Assembly (NCBI GenBank): GCA_902600395.1 | Contig: CACKJL010000028.1 | Span: 1-12,368 of the forward strand | Source: an uncultured Prochlorococcus sp. | Lineage (GTDB): Bacteria; Cyanobacteriota; Cyanobacteriia; PCC-6307; Cyanobiaceae | Direction of reading: 5' to 3' | Length of the DNA: 12,368 nt | Shown: piece by piece, positions 1 to 7,878 of the stretch | Layout of the letters: each line of letters opens with the position of its first letter | Numbering within the stretch: position 1 is the stretch's first letter | Made by a program: the position numbers and the translations under genes | The notes under the pieces: generated by a model | Databases searched by the model: none | Seen by the model: only the letters and a program-made list of their open reading frames with translations | Told to the model about the DNA's origin: nothing

Positions 1-7
1 AAATTAA

Positions 8-2578
8 GTGATTTCTTCCGATAAACAATATGAGTCTGATACCAATTTATATAATCCATCTGAAATAGAAAAAAAATGGCAGTCAATATGGACAGAAAAC
101 AATTTATACAAAACCGATGAATTAACTGAGAATAGCGATAAATTTTATGCCCTATCAATGTTTCCCTACCCTTCAGGTAATCTTCATATGGGACATGTTA
201 GGAATTATGTTATTACAGACTTAATAGCTCGATTCCAAAGGTTTAAGGGCAAATCTGTTTTACATCCAATGGGTTGGGACGCTTTTGGTTTGCCTGCTGA
301 GAATGCAGCGATTGAAAGAGGAATTAGTCCAAGTGTCTGGACTAAAAAAAATATTTCTCATATGAAGTCACAATTAAAGCTTTTGGGACTATCAGTTGAT
401 TGGGATAGGGAATTTGCAACATGTGATGAAAATTATTATATTTGGACTCAATATCTATTTTTAGAGTTATACAAGGCAGGTCTTGTATATCAAAAGGAAT
501 CGGAAGTTAATTGGGATCCTATAGATAATACAGTACTAGCGAATGAACAAGTTGACTCAGAGGGTAAATCTTGGAGATCTGGGGCAGTAGTAGAAAAAAA
601 ATTATTAAAGCAATGGTTTTTAAGAATTACTAATTATGCAGATGAGTTATTGAAGGATTTAGAAAAATTAGATAACTGGCCAGAAAGAGTAAAAATAATG
701 CAAGATAATTGGATTGGAAAGTCAATTGGTACAAATATTAATTTCAATATAATTAGCAATCCAGAAGAGAAAATTACTGTATTTACAACAAGGCCAGATA
801 CTTTATTTGGAGTTACTTATTTAGCAATTTCTGTTAATCATTCATTATTAAAAAATATTTCTGATCAAGAAACAATACAAGATATAGAAAATCTTAAACA
901 ATATTTGAAAAATAATAAAAATAATGAACTTGAAAAAATTGGTATAAAAACTAGCTTAACAGCAATAAATCCAGTTAATTCTGAACCTATTCCTATTTGG
1001 GTGGCAAGTTATGTTCTCGATGAATACGGTACAGGGGCTGTTATGGGCGTGCCTGCTCATGATCTAAGAGATTTTGAATTTGCTAAGAAAAATAATATTG
1101 ATATTAAACAGGTAATAATAAAGGATATAAGTGAACAAAATAAAGAGCTTGAAGAAGCTTATGTAGAAAAAGGATATCTTATTAATTCAAATCAATACAA
1201 TGGCATAGAAAATACTATTGCTAAAATAAAAATTTCAGAGGAGGGAGTAAATAATGGATGGGCTGAAAATAAGATTCAATATCGTCTAAGAGATTGGTTA
1301 ATCTCTAGACAAAGATATTGGGGATGTCCGATACCCATAGTTAATTGTAAAAAATGTGGATCTGTTCCATTAAAGCAATCGGAATTACCTGTTTGCTTAC
1401 CAAAAAATATAGAAATCTCGGCTAACAAAATTAATGCCTTAGGTGATAATAATAATTGGATAAATACTGCATGCCCAAAATGTGGCATAGCGGCAAGAAA
1501 AGAAACTGATACTATGGACACTTTCATGTGTTCATCATGGTATTTTTTAAGATATCCATCTTCAAAATGTTCTAATAAGCCATTTGAAAAGATTGAAATT
1601 AATAAGTGGTTACCTGTAGATCAATATGTTGGAGGGGTTGAGCATGCAATATTGCATTTGTTATATGCAAGATTTTTCACTAAAGCCTTGAGGGATAATA
1701 ATCTATTTGAAATTGATGAACCATTTAATAAACTATTAACGCAAGGGATGGTTCAGGCTGCAGCCTATAAAAACAATAAAACGGGTAAATATGTTTCTCC
1801 TTCCGATATTACTGACCTATCAAATCCAACAGATCCAATTGACAATACCAAACTCGAAGTTCTTTTCGAGAAAATGTCTAAGTCAAAATATAATGGAATA
1901 GACCCTGAATCAGTAATTAAAAAATATGGAGCAGATACAGCAAGAATGTTTATATTATTTAAAGCACCGCCAGAAAAAGATTTGGAATGGGGAGATACAG
2001 ATGTTGAAGGACAATTTAGATTTTTAAGCAGGATTTGGAAGCTATATATAAATTGTGCAAATGATATAAATAGTAAATCTAATTCCTATCCAGATAAAGA
2101 AAAAAGTTTAATAAAGTCAATGAATATCGCTATAAAAGAAATTTCAAATGACATATTAAATAACCAATTTAATACTGCGATTTCAGAACTAATGAAGTTT
2201 TATAATTCATTATCAAATTCCATAAATAACGTAAACAAGAATTTAAAAATTGAGGCTTTAAAAACATTTTGTATTTTGTTGGCTCCTTTTGCTCCTCATA
2301 TTGCAGAAGAAATATGGCATCTTATAGGATTTAAAAAATCTGTGCATTTAGAACACTGGCCTTCCTTTAATGCCGAGGCACTTAAGGAAGATTCGTATGA
2401 ACTAGTAATACAAGTGAATGGAAAAGTTAGAGACAAAGTAAATATTAATAATGATATGAGCGAAGATCAAATTAAAGAATTGACTCTTAAAAGACCTAAC
2501 ATATTAAAATGGACTGGAGATAAGGAAATAAGAAAAATAATTATTGTTAAAGGAAAAATTATCAATATTGTTGTTTAA
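8..2578 (+). CDS. leuS: Leucyl-tRNA synthetase (class Ia)
   Basis: Charges tRNA-Leu with leucine in the cytoplasm and edits mischarged products. The 856-residue length fits a full bacterial LeuRS. The class I signature HMGH is at residues 60-63 and KMSKS at 622-626. The CP1 editing domain shows the threonine-rich segment TTRPDTLFG (260-268; T265 corresponds to the E. coli T252 discriminator) and GTGAVMGVPAHD (341-352), whose D352 matches the conserved editing Asp. Two CxxC pairs (C447/C450, C489/C492) form the zinc-binding module. DTFMCSSWYFLRYP follows, and the protein ends with the tRNA-binding C-terminal domain (VIQVNGKVRDKV). The start is GTG: an in-frame TAA at 5-7 abuts it and the next in-frame ATG, at residue 51, would remove conserved N-terminal sequence. 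Upstream context lies outside the window, so no ribosome site can be judged. The stop codon overlaps that of convergent pgi. Identity is very secure. Confidence 0.97.
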   Translation: MISSDKQYESDTNLYNPSEIEKKWQSIWTENNLYKTDELTENSDKFYALSMFPYPSGNLHMGHVRNYVITDLIARFQRFKGKSVLHPMGWDAFGLPAENAAIERGISPSVWTKKNISHMKSQLKLLGLSVDWDREFATCDENYYIWTQYLFLELYKAGLVYQKESEVNWDPIDNTVLANEQVDSEGKSWRSGAVVEKKLLKQWFLRITNYADELLKDLEKLDNWPERVKIMQDNWIGKSIGTNINFNIISNPEEKITVFTTRPDTLFGVTYLAISVNHSLLKNISDQETIQDIENLKQYLKNNKNNELEKIGIKTSLTAINPVNSEPIPIWVASYVLDEYGTGAVMGVPAHDLRDFEFAKKNNIDIKQVIIKDISEQNKELEEAYVEKGYLINSNQYNGIENTIAKIKISEEGVNNGWAENKIQYRLRDWLISRQRYWGCPIPIVNCKKCGSVPLKQSELPVCLPKNIEISANKINALGDNNNWINTACPKCGIAARKETDTMDTFMCSSWYFLRYPSSKCSNKPFEKIEINKWLPVDQYVGGVEHAILHLLYARFFTKALRDNNLFEIDEPFNKLLTQGMVQAAAYKNNKTGKYVSPSDITDLSNPTDPIDNTKLEVLFEKMSKSKYNGIDPESVIKKYGADTARMFILFKAPPEKDLEWGDTDVEGQFRFLSRIWKLYINCANDINSKSNSYPDKEKSLIKSMNIAIKEISNDILNNQFNTAISELMKFYNSLSNSINNVNKNLKIEALKTFCILLAPFAPHIAEEIWHLIGFKKSVHLEHWPSFNAEALKEDSYELVIQVNGKVRDKVNINNDMSEDQIKELTLKRPNILKWTGDKEIRKIIIVKGKIINIVV

Positions 2579-4158
2579 GAATTTATTTTTTGGATAACTA
2601 ATGAATTTGGATTTGACCAATCTCCCTTAACTAAATAATTATCATTACTAAAACACATTTCACGGAGTATGAAAAATATAGATTCACTTGCTGAATTATC
2701 AAATAATGATGTTATGTCATTTATAGAATATTCTCCACCTTCATCTAATAAATTACTTACTTTTTGTTGATACTCAATAATATTTGCGGCTGCTTTCTTT
2801 CCAGCTTCAACTCCAGGTTGGTCATATGCATTTATATTTACCAATTCAGCGTAGAAGGATACAGCCCTTTCAAATAAGGCGATTAAGGCACCTAGTGAAA
2901 AACAATTTAACTTTTCTAATGTAATAGTGATACTTTGTCTGTTTTCACTAGAGAGTGCTGATCTGGTTCCTTGCAAAAAACCAGAAAGATATTCTTTAGG
3001 ATTCTCTTTTTCATTAAAAATATTGGTGGATGGAGAATCTAATAATTCAATAAAAATACAAAAGAAATTATCAATACCATCTCTCAGTTGCTGAACATAA
3101 GCATGTTGATCTGTAGATCCTTTATTACCAAAAACGGAAATACCTTGATTAACTACTTCACCATTCCTATTAAATTTCTTTCCTAATGATTCCATTACTA
3201 ACTGCTGGAGATATTTACTAAATACCTGTAACCTATCTCTATAAGGTAATACGACCATATCTCTCTTTCCAATACCATCGCCAGTTAAATACCATGCGGA
3301 TGATAATAGTGCTGCTGGATTATTTTTAAAATCACTTATACGTGTGGCTTCATCCATTAATGATGCACCTCTAATAAATTCAGATATATTTTCATTAATA
3401 AGAACTAATGGAAGTAATCCCACAGAGCTGGTAATACTAGTTCTTCCTCCAACCCAATCTTGCAAATTAAATATTTTTAACCAATTTTCAGAAGTGGCTT
3501 TATTAAATAATTTACTATCTTTCATAGTTATTGCTATAGCATTAGAATTCCATTCAAGAGAATTGTTTTCACAGTGACTTTTAATAATTTCCATAGCAAT
3601 TCTTGGTTCGGGAGTACCACCTGATTTGCTTACTACTACAAATAATGTTGTTGATAATTTTTCAGATAACTCTTCTAATTTTTCGCTAATTAAAAAAGGA
3701 TCAACATTATCGATATAAGAAAATTTTAAGCCTCTAGAACACTTCTGCAGTGACTCTGTAATAAGTAATGGTCCTAACCCACTTCCACCAATTCCTATCC
3801 ATAGAACATCAGTATACTGCTGATTATTCTTATTCTTAATATCTCCATTTAAAATTTGTTTTCCAAATTCAGAGATCGCATTAAAATCTGCTCTAATTTC
3901 CTCTCCTATTTTTGAAGAGGGTGAAATTGATGGATTTCTAAGCCAATAATGTCCGACTTGTCTATTTTCATCAATATTTGAGATTGCACCATTTTCTAAT
4001 TCTTTTATTGATGAAAAAACATCTATAAATTTGTTTTCTAAATCTTTTATCTCTTTACTTGTGAAATTAATTTTGCTTATGTCTAACCAAATATTTAATT
4101 TTTTATCAAACCAAAGATAATTACAAAATTTATCCCAAGAGTTTAAATCTCCATTCAT
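2575..4158 (-). CDS. pgi: Glucose-6-phosphate isomerase
   Basis: Interconverts glucose-6-phosphate and fructose-6-phosphate, linking glycolysis, the oxidative pentose phosphate pathway and glycogen metabolism. The protein has 527 residues, near the usual length for cyanobacterial Pgi. Two SIS-type sugar-phosphate isomerase domains are visible: IGIGGSGLGP (121-130) and SKSGGTPEP (177-185) in the first, VGGRTS (236-241) at the junction. Catalytic candidates by family alignment are E323 (VMESLGKK), H352 (GSTDQHAYVQQL) and K454 in the signature AYDQPGVEAGKK (444-455). The ATG start at 4158 gives a normal N-terminus. Upstream on the minus strand there is a perfect TATAAT box about 33 nt before the start codon. 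No clear Shine-Dalgarno sequence is seen, which is common in these genomes. The gene is monocistronic: divergent from purN, convergent with leuS. All main catalytic motifs are intact. Confidence 0.97.
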   Translation of the reverse strand: MNGDLNSWDKFCNYLWFDKKLNIWLDISKINFTSKEIKDLENKFIDVFSSIKELENGAISNIDENRQVGHYWLRNPSISPSSKIGEEIRADFNAISEFGKQILNGDIKNKNNQQYTDVLWIGIGGSGLGPLLITESLQKCSRGLKFSYIDNVDPFLISEKLEELSEKLSTTLFVVVSKSGGTPEPRIAMEIIKSHCENNSLEWNSNAIAITMKDSKLFNKATSENWLKIFNLQDWVGGRTSITSSVGLLPLVLINENISEFIRGASLMDEATRISDFKNNPAALLSSAWYLTGDGIGKRDMVVLPYRDRLQVFSKYLQQLVMESLGKKFNRNGEVVNQGISVFGNKGSTDQHAYVQQLRDGIDNFFCIFIELLDSPSTNIFNEKENPKEYLSGFLQGTRSALSSENRQSITITLEKLNCFSLGALIALFERAVSFYAELVNINAYDQPGVEAGKKAAANIIEYQQKVSNLLDEGGEYSINDITSLFDNSASESIFFILREMCFSNDNYLVKGDWSNPNSLVIQKINS

Positions 4159-4191
4159 TTTATATATTTGTTTCTTTTATTTATTTAACTA

Positions 4192-4197
4192 ATTATA
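4192..4197 (-). promoter_or_regulatory. Candidate -10 box of pgi
   Basis: The minus strand reads a perfect TATAAT here, which would place the start of transcription near 4186 and leave a leader of about 27 nt before the pgi ATG. No convincing -35 hexamer is seen at the usual distance. In such AT-rich DNA a chance match is possible. Confidence 0.4.
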
Positions 4198-4273
4198 TCT
4201 ATACTAACTGTACATAGATTTGAATCATTTAATTTTGTTTAAATTTTTATCTTCAAATAAATATGTTTTTGAA

Positions 4274-4279
4274 TATAAA
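4274..4279 (+). promoter_or_regulatory. Candidate -10 box of purN
   Basis: TATAAA on the plus strand lies about 31 nt before the purN ATG and would give a leader of about 25 nt. The -35 position holds only CTTCAA, a poor match. The divergent pgi box is about 80 bp away, so the two promoters would be separate. Confidence 0.25.
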
Positions 4280-4310
4280 TATTTAGACTGAAGGGTTTTT
4301 TTTATTTCAT

Positions 4311-4994
4311 ATGAATTTATTATTGGATAAAAAAACTTTGGATAAATCATTTAATTACATAATTTCTCCTGAGATAACAGAATTTAGAAAATTTTCACCA
4401 AAATTAAAGATAGGTGTGCTGGCTTCTGGGAAAGGAACAAACTTTCAGGAGTTAATTAATCTTTCAAAGAAAGGAGAATTAGATATTGATATAAAAGTTC
4501 TTATAACTAACAAAGATGATGCTGGTTGCATAAAAAGGGCTGAAAGTGTAAAAATACCTCACAAAATAATAAGAGTTAAAGATTTTTCTCAAAAAGAGCT
4601 ATTTGAATTAGAAATTATAAATACTTTAAATAATTACGATGTTGAACTTATTGTAATGGCTGGCTGGATGAAAATTGTCACTCCCTTCTTTATAAATAAG
4701 TTTAAGAATAAAATTATTAATATTCACCCATCATTACTTCCTGCATATAAGGGTGGTACTGCGATAAACGACTCCATATTAAATGGTTCAAAAATAACTG
4801 GTTGTTCAGTACATTTTGTTGAAGAGGAAGTAGATAGTGGATCATTGATAATGCAAGCTGCATTGTCAATTAGAGATGATGATGATATCGAATCACTTTC
4901 CAAACGAATACACATACTTGAGCATAAAATTTTACCTCACTCAATCTCGCATGCTGGTTTTTTGATAAGAAGTAATTTTATGGAAAATTATTAG
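4311..4994 (+). CDS. purN: Phosphoribosylglycinamide formyltransferase
   Basis: Transfers the formyl group from 10-formyl-tetrahydrofolate to glycinamide ribonucleotide, the third step of de novo purine synthesis, in the cytoplasm. The 227-residue protein has the formyltransferase fold: phosphate-binding GKGTNFQ (40-46), the catalytic Asn and His in INIHPSLLP (N137, H139), and the catalytic Asp in HFVEEEVDSG (D175). E. coli PurN starts almost directly at the first beta strand, so the roughly 32 residues before KIGVLASG are an extra N-terminal segment. The first ATG is kept because no other in-frame ATG precedes the core. An AAGGG 15 nt upstream is too far to be a convincing ribosome site, so the true start could be an internal codon such as TTG at 4323. 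The last 17 bp overlap the end of convergent argC. Confidence 0.95.
   Translation: MNLLLDKKTLDKSFNYIISPEITEFRKFSPKLKIGVLASGKGTNFQELINLSKKGELDIDIKVLITNKDDAGCIKRAESVKIPHKIIRVKDFSQKELFELEIINTLNNYDVELIVMAGWMKIVTPFFINKFKNKIINIHPSLLPAYKGGTAINDSILNGSKITGCSVHFVEEEVDSGSLIMQAALSIRDDDDIESLSKRIHILEHKILPHSISHAGFLIRSNFMENY
4971..4992. terminator. Possible bidirectional terminator hairpin, purN/argC
   Basis: TAATTTT (4973-4979) and AAAATTA (4984-4990) are a perfect 7-bp inverted repeat around loop ATGG, extended on the plus-strand RNA by a G-U and an A-U pair to 9 bp. It covers the argC stop and the last codons of purN. All core pairs are A-U and no long T tract follows, so termination efficiency is doubtful. 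Confidence 0.35.
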
Positions 4995-6033
4995 TTAACT
5001 CAAGACCTTCATCCATTGAAAAACCACACATTATATTTAAATTTTGAATTGCTTGCCCAGTCTGTCCTTTTAACAAATTATCAATTACAGATAAAATTAT
5101 TATCCTTCCATTACGAATATCAACTTTAACAGAAAGAAAAATTTGGTTTGTATTTTTAACCCATTTTGTAGATGGGAATGTATCTACAGGTAAGACTTTA
5201 ATATTTTTGAAATTTCTATAATAATTATCCAAAAGAATTCTGCAATCATCAGAAGTTAATCCAGGATCTCTTAATCTCCCATATATAGTCGAATGCATAC
5301 CTCTTGAAATTGGGACCAAATGAGGTGTAAAAAGCAGTTCAATTTTATTTCCAGAAATTAATGATGCTACTTGCTCAATCTCTGAGGTATGTCTATGGTT
5401 AATCAATCCATATGCTGATAGACCCTCTCCACATTCTGATAATAGTAGTTTTTGGTTCGGTTCTCGACCACCTCCAGACGTTCCGCTTTTAGAATCAATC
5501 ACTATACCTTCATTTTCAATAATTCCTTGCGAAAGATAAGGAACTAATGGAATAAGAGCAGATGTTGGATAACATCCTGGACATGCAATTAATCTTCCAT
5601 TTGAAATAGCTTCTTTATTTATTTCAGGAAGACCGTAGACTGCCTCTTTACATAAATCATCATCATTCCTCTTATAAGTAGCAGCTTCTTTTGAATAAAC
5701 CTTTTTCCATTCGTCTAAGGACTTATATCTGTAATCTGCAGATAAATCAATAACTTTAACTCCTCTATTTAATAATTTCCTTGTCAATGTTGAAGATAGG
5801 CCATTTGGTAAGCAAAGCAAAGCAATATCAGATTTTTTTGAAATATTATCTACTGAAATTTCTTCTATATAAGGATCATTATCTAGACAAATAAAAGGGA
5901 AATTATCATTCCACTTAGATCCAGATGTTTTATTACCTCCTAAAAATGAAATTTTATATTTTTTATTTTTCTTTAAAAGATTTACCGCTTGAATACCGCC
6001 GTAACCAGTAGCACCTACTATTGCAACATTCAT
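4978..6033 (-). CDS. argC: N-acetyl-gamma-glutamyl-phosphate reductase
   Basis: Reduces N-acetylglutamyl-5-phosphate to the semialdehyde with NADPH, the third step of the acetylated arginine pathway. The 351-residue length is typical of the ArgC type. An N-terminal Rossmann nucleotide-binding motif, GATGYGG (7-13), is followed by LLCLPNG (72-78) and the ArgC signature IACPGCYPTSA (149-159), in which C154 is the active-site cysteine. Further family blocks are SGTSGGGR (183-190), NHRHTSEIEQ (212-221, with the candidate catalytic His at 215), and LVPISRGMHSTIY (239-251). The start is ATG at 6033. A perfect minus-strand TATAAT at 6063-6068 would give a 5' leader of roughly 25 nt. The gene stands alone, divergent from ribBA and convergent with purN, not in an arginine operon. 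Identity is very secure. Confidence 0.96.
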   Translation of the reverse strand: MNVAIVGATGYGGIQAVNLLKKNKKYKISFLGGNKTSGSKWNDNFPFICLDNDPYIEEISVDNISKKSDIALLCLPNGLSSTLTRKLLNRGVKVIDLSADYRYKSLDEWKKVYSKEAATYKRNDDDLCKEAVYGLPEINKEAISNGRLIACPGCYPTSALIPLVPYLSQGIIENEGIVIDSKSGTSGGGREPNQKLLLSECGEGLSAYGLINHRHTSEIEQVASLISGNKIELLFTPHLVPISRGMHSTIYGRLRDPGLTSDDCRILLDNYYRNFKNIKVLPVDTFPSTKWVKNTNQIFLSVKVDIRNGRIIILSVIDNLLKGQTGQAIQNLNIMCGFSMDEGLELTNNFP

Positions 6034-6042
6034 TTCTTTGAA

Positions 6043-6070
6043 TTGGCAGACTTTAAGATAGGATTATAAA
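6043..6070 (+). promoter_or_regulatory. Candidate ribBA promoter TTGGCA-N16-TATAAA
   Basis: TTGGCA (6043-6048) and TATAAA (6065-6070) each match the sigma-70 consensus at five of six positions with a 16-bp spacer. Transcription would start near 6077 and leave a leader of about 45 nt. The -10 box shares bases with the minus-strand TATAAT proposed for argC. Confidence 0.5.
6063..6068 (-). promoter_or_regulatory. Candidate -10 box of argC
   Basis: The minus strand reads a perfect TATAAT, placing the argC transcription start near 6057 with a leader of roughly 25 nt. The -35 position has only a weak match (TTAGTT at 18-bp spacing). It overlaps the plus-strand -10 of ribBA by four bases. Confidence 0.4.
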
Positions 6071-6098
6071 GTGTTGAATTAAAGGTAACTAAAACACT
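6070..6098. repeat. Inverted repeat AGTGTT-N17-AACACT
   Basis: Two perfect 6-bp arms (6070-6075 and 6093-6098) flank 17 bp at the very beginning of the proposed ribBA transcript and just upstream of the argC -10 box. It could be an operator half-site pair or a weak hairpin in the leader RNA. Pairing does not extend on either side. Confidence 0.4.
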
Positions 6099-6121
6099 AT
6101 TTTTCTATATTGATAGGAATA

Positions 6122-7846
6122 ATGAAAGAAACAAGTCCCAATTCAAATAATGGAACAATTTTGGATATAAATGAAACTTTTAAAATTGAATTTGATCCTA
6201 TCAGCGATGCATTGGCAGCTATAAGAAATGGTGAATGCATAATTGTTGTTGATGATGAAAGAAGAGAAAATGAAGGAGATTTAATATGTGCTGCACAGTT
6301 TGCTACGCCACAGCAAATTAATTTTATGGCTACTGAGGGTCGTGGACTTATATGTCTAGCTATGCAAGGTGAAAAACTTGACTCTTTAGATTTACCATTA
6401 ATGGTAGATAGAAATACAGATGAAAATCAAACAGCCTTTACTATATCAATTGATGCTGGACCTGAAAATAATGTTACTACTGGTATTTCCGCTGAAGACA
6501 GGGCAAAAACAATACAAGTTGCTATAAACCCAAATACAAAACCTGATGATTTAAGAAGACCAGGACACATTTTTCCATTAAGAGCTAAGAAAGGTGGAGT
6601 ATTAAAAAGAGCGGGTCATACCGAAGCTGCAGTAGATATTGCTGCAATGTCAGGTCTTTACCCCGCTGGAGTGATTTGCGAAATACAAAATCCTGACGGT
6701 TCCATGTCAAGACTTCCGCAACTTAAAGAGTATGCAAAACAGTGGGGAATGAAATTAATATCCATAGCTGATTTAATAAGTTATCGGTTTCAAACTGAGA
6801 GATTTGTATTTAGAAAATCCGATGCTGTACTTCCAAGTATTTTTGGAAATTTCAAAGCTTATGGATATGTTAATGAACTTGATGGATCAGAGCATGTCGC
6901 ATTAGTTAAACAAAAATCATCAAAATTAAACGAGCCTGTCCTAGTAAGAATGCATTCAGAGTGCTTAACTGGCGATGCTTTTGGATCATTACGTTGTGAT
7001 TGTAGGCCACAGTTAGAGGCTGCCTTATCGAGGATTGAAAAGGAGGAAGAGGGAGTTGTTGTTTACTTAAGACAAGAAGGTAGAGGTATTGGTCTAATAA
7101 ATAAATTAAAAGCTTATAGTTTACAGGATGGTGGATTGGACACTGTAGAAGCTAATGAAAAATTAGGTTTTCCAGCAGATCTCAGAAATTATGGAGTTGG
7201 AGCACAGATATTAACCGATCTAGGTATAAAAAAACTAAAATTACTAACAAACAATCCTAGAAAGATTGCTGGATTAGGTGGGTATGGAATAGAGGTTATT
7301 GAGAGAGTTCCATTAGTAATTTGTCCAAACGATAATAATGCAGAATATTTGAGTGTAAAAAAAACAAAGCTAGGCCACATGATTGATGAAGATAATCCTA
7401 CTTCCAGGAATATCGATCCATTTATATCAATTTTTCTTGACGGAAAATATAAATCTATTGATCTAGTTCCAATAAAAAATAACGTTATTAAATTCTGTAG
7501 TGATAAGAACATAAATATTAAATTAGAGAGTACTCCAAGATTGTTAGCTTTTTGGAATCGACCAAAATTAGTTTGGCGAATTTTGCATGATCAGAATAGA
7601 ACCAATTCAAACATTACTGATGAAGAAATAAAGAATATAGAATTATTTATACAGTTTTTATCTAATTATGAAAATAGTACAAAGATTGGAATTATTGTTT
7701 CTAGAAATATTGAACAAGCACTACACCCAAAAAGTAGCATCAAATTAATCAATACTAAATTTACTATCAACAATGAAATCTTATATTCATCTACAAGAAA
7801 ATTTAATCTAGATAAAGAGACTTTTAGTATTGTTTTTGAAGGCTAA
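6122..7846 (+). CDS. ribBA: Bifunctional DHBP synthase / GTP cyclohydrolase II
   Basis: Supplies both precursors of riboflavin: 3,4-dihydroxy-2-butanone-4-phosphate from ribulose-5-phosphate, and the pyrimidine intermediate from GTP. With the ATG at 6122 the protein has 574 residues. The DHBP synthase half (about 25-225) shows DDERRENEGD (44-53), PGHIFPLRA and HTEAAVDIA. The cyclohydrolase half (about 230-424) has the zinc ligands C281, C292 and C294 in SECLTGDAFGSLRCDCRP, then RQEGRGIGL, ADLRNYG and LLTNNPRK. About 150 residues follow the normal end of the GTP cyclohydrolase II domain. A TTG at 6110 would add four residues, but AGGA at 6115-6118 lies just upstream of the ATG, so I prefer the ATG; the 3-nt spacing is short. 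A promoter-like TTGGCA-N16-TATAAA precedes the gene. No FMN riboswitch can fit in the short leader. Confidence 0.95.
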   Translation: MKETSPNSNNGTILDINETFKIEFDPISDALAAIRNGECIIVVDDERRENEGDLICAAQFATPQQINFMATEGRGLICLAMQGEKLDSLDLPLMVDRNTDENQTAFTISIDAGPENNVTTGISAEDRAKTIQVAINPNTKPDDLRRPGHIFPLRAKKGGVLKRAGHTEAAVDIAAMSGLYPAGVICEIQNPDGSMSRLPQLKEYAKQWGMKLISIADLISYRFQTERFVFRKSDAVLPSIFGNFKAYGYVNELDGSEHVALVKQKSSKLNEPVLVRMHSECLTGDAFGSLRCDCRPQLEAALSRIEKEEEGVVVYLRQEGRGIGLINKLKAYSLQDGGLDTVEANEKLGFPADLRNYGVGAQILTDLGIKKLKLLTNNPRKIAGLGGYGIEVIERVPLVICPNDNNAEYLSVKKTKLGHMIDEDNPTSRNIDPFISIFLDGKYKSIDLVPIKNNVIKFCSDKNINIKLESTPRLLAFWNRPKLVWRILHDQNRTNSNITDEEIKNIELFIQFLSNYENSTKIGIIVSRNIEQALHPKSSIKLINTKFTINNEILYSSTRKFNLDKETFSIVFEG

Positions 7847-7878
7847 ATTATTACTTGATGGTTGCCTTAATAATTTTT
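7845..7878. terminator. Possible terminator hairpin between ribBA and cyclophilin gene
   Basis: AAATTATTA (7845-7853) and TAATAATTT (7868-7876) are perfect 9-bp inverted arms with a 14-nt loop, positioned at the two facing stop codons. On the plus strand the descending arm ends in a run of five T. The stem is entirely A-T, so it is weak and could reflect base composition. Confidence 0.3.

Noticed and set aside
1276..1527. Open frame of 83 codons on the minus strand inside leuS
   Set aside because: It is antisense to the conserved zinc-module and DTFMCSSWY region of leuS, matches no family I know, and has no ribosome site; it is a by-product of leuS coding.
4281..4310. T-run after AAGGG upstream of purN as a terminator
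   Set aside because: No stem-loop precedes the T run and no plus-strand gene ends nearby, so nothing would need terminating.
6034..6121. FMN riboswitch upstream of ribBA
   Set aside because: The spacer is too short and lacks the conserved FMN element sequences; only a 6-bp inverted repeat is present.
7189..7512. Open frame of 107 codons on the minus strand inside ribBA
   Set aside because: It is antisense to conserved GTP cyclohydrolase II motifs and its hydrophobic composition is what a reversed coding frame gives.
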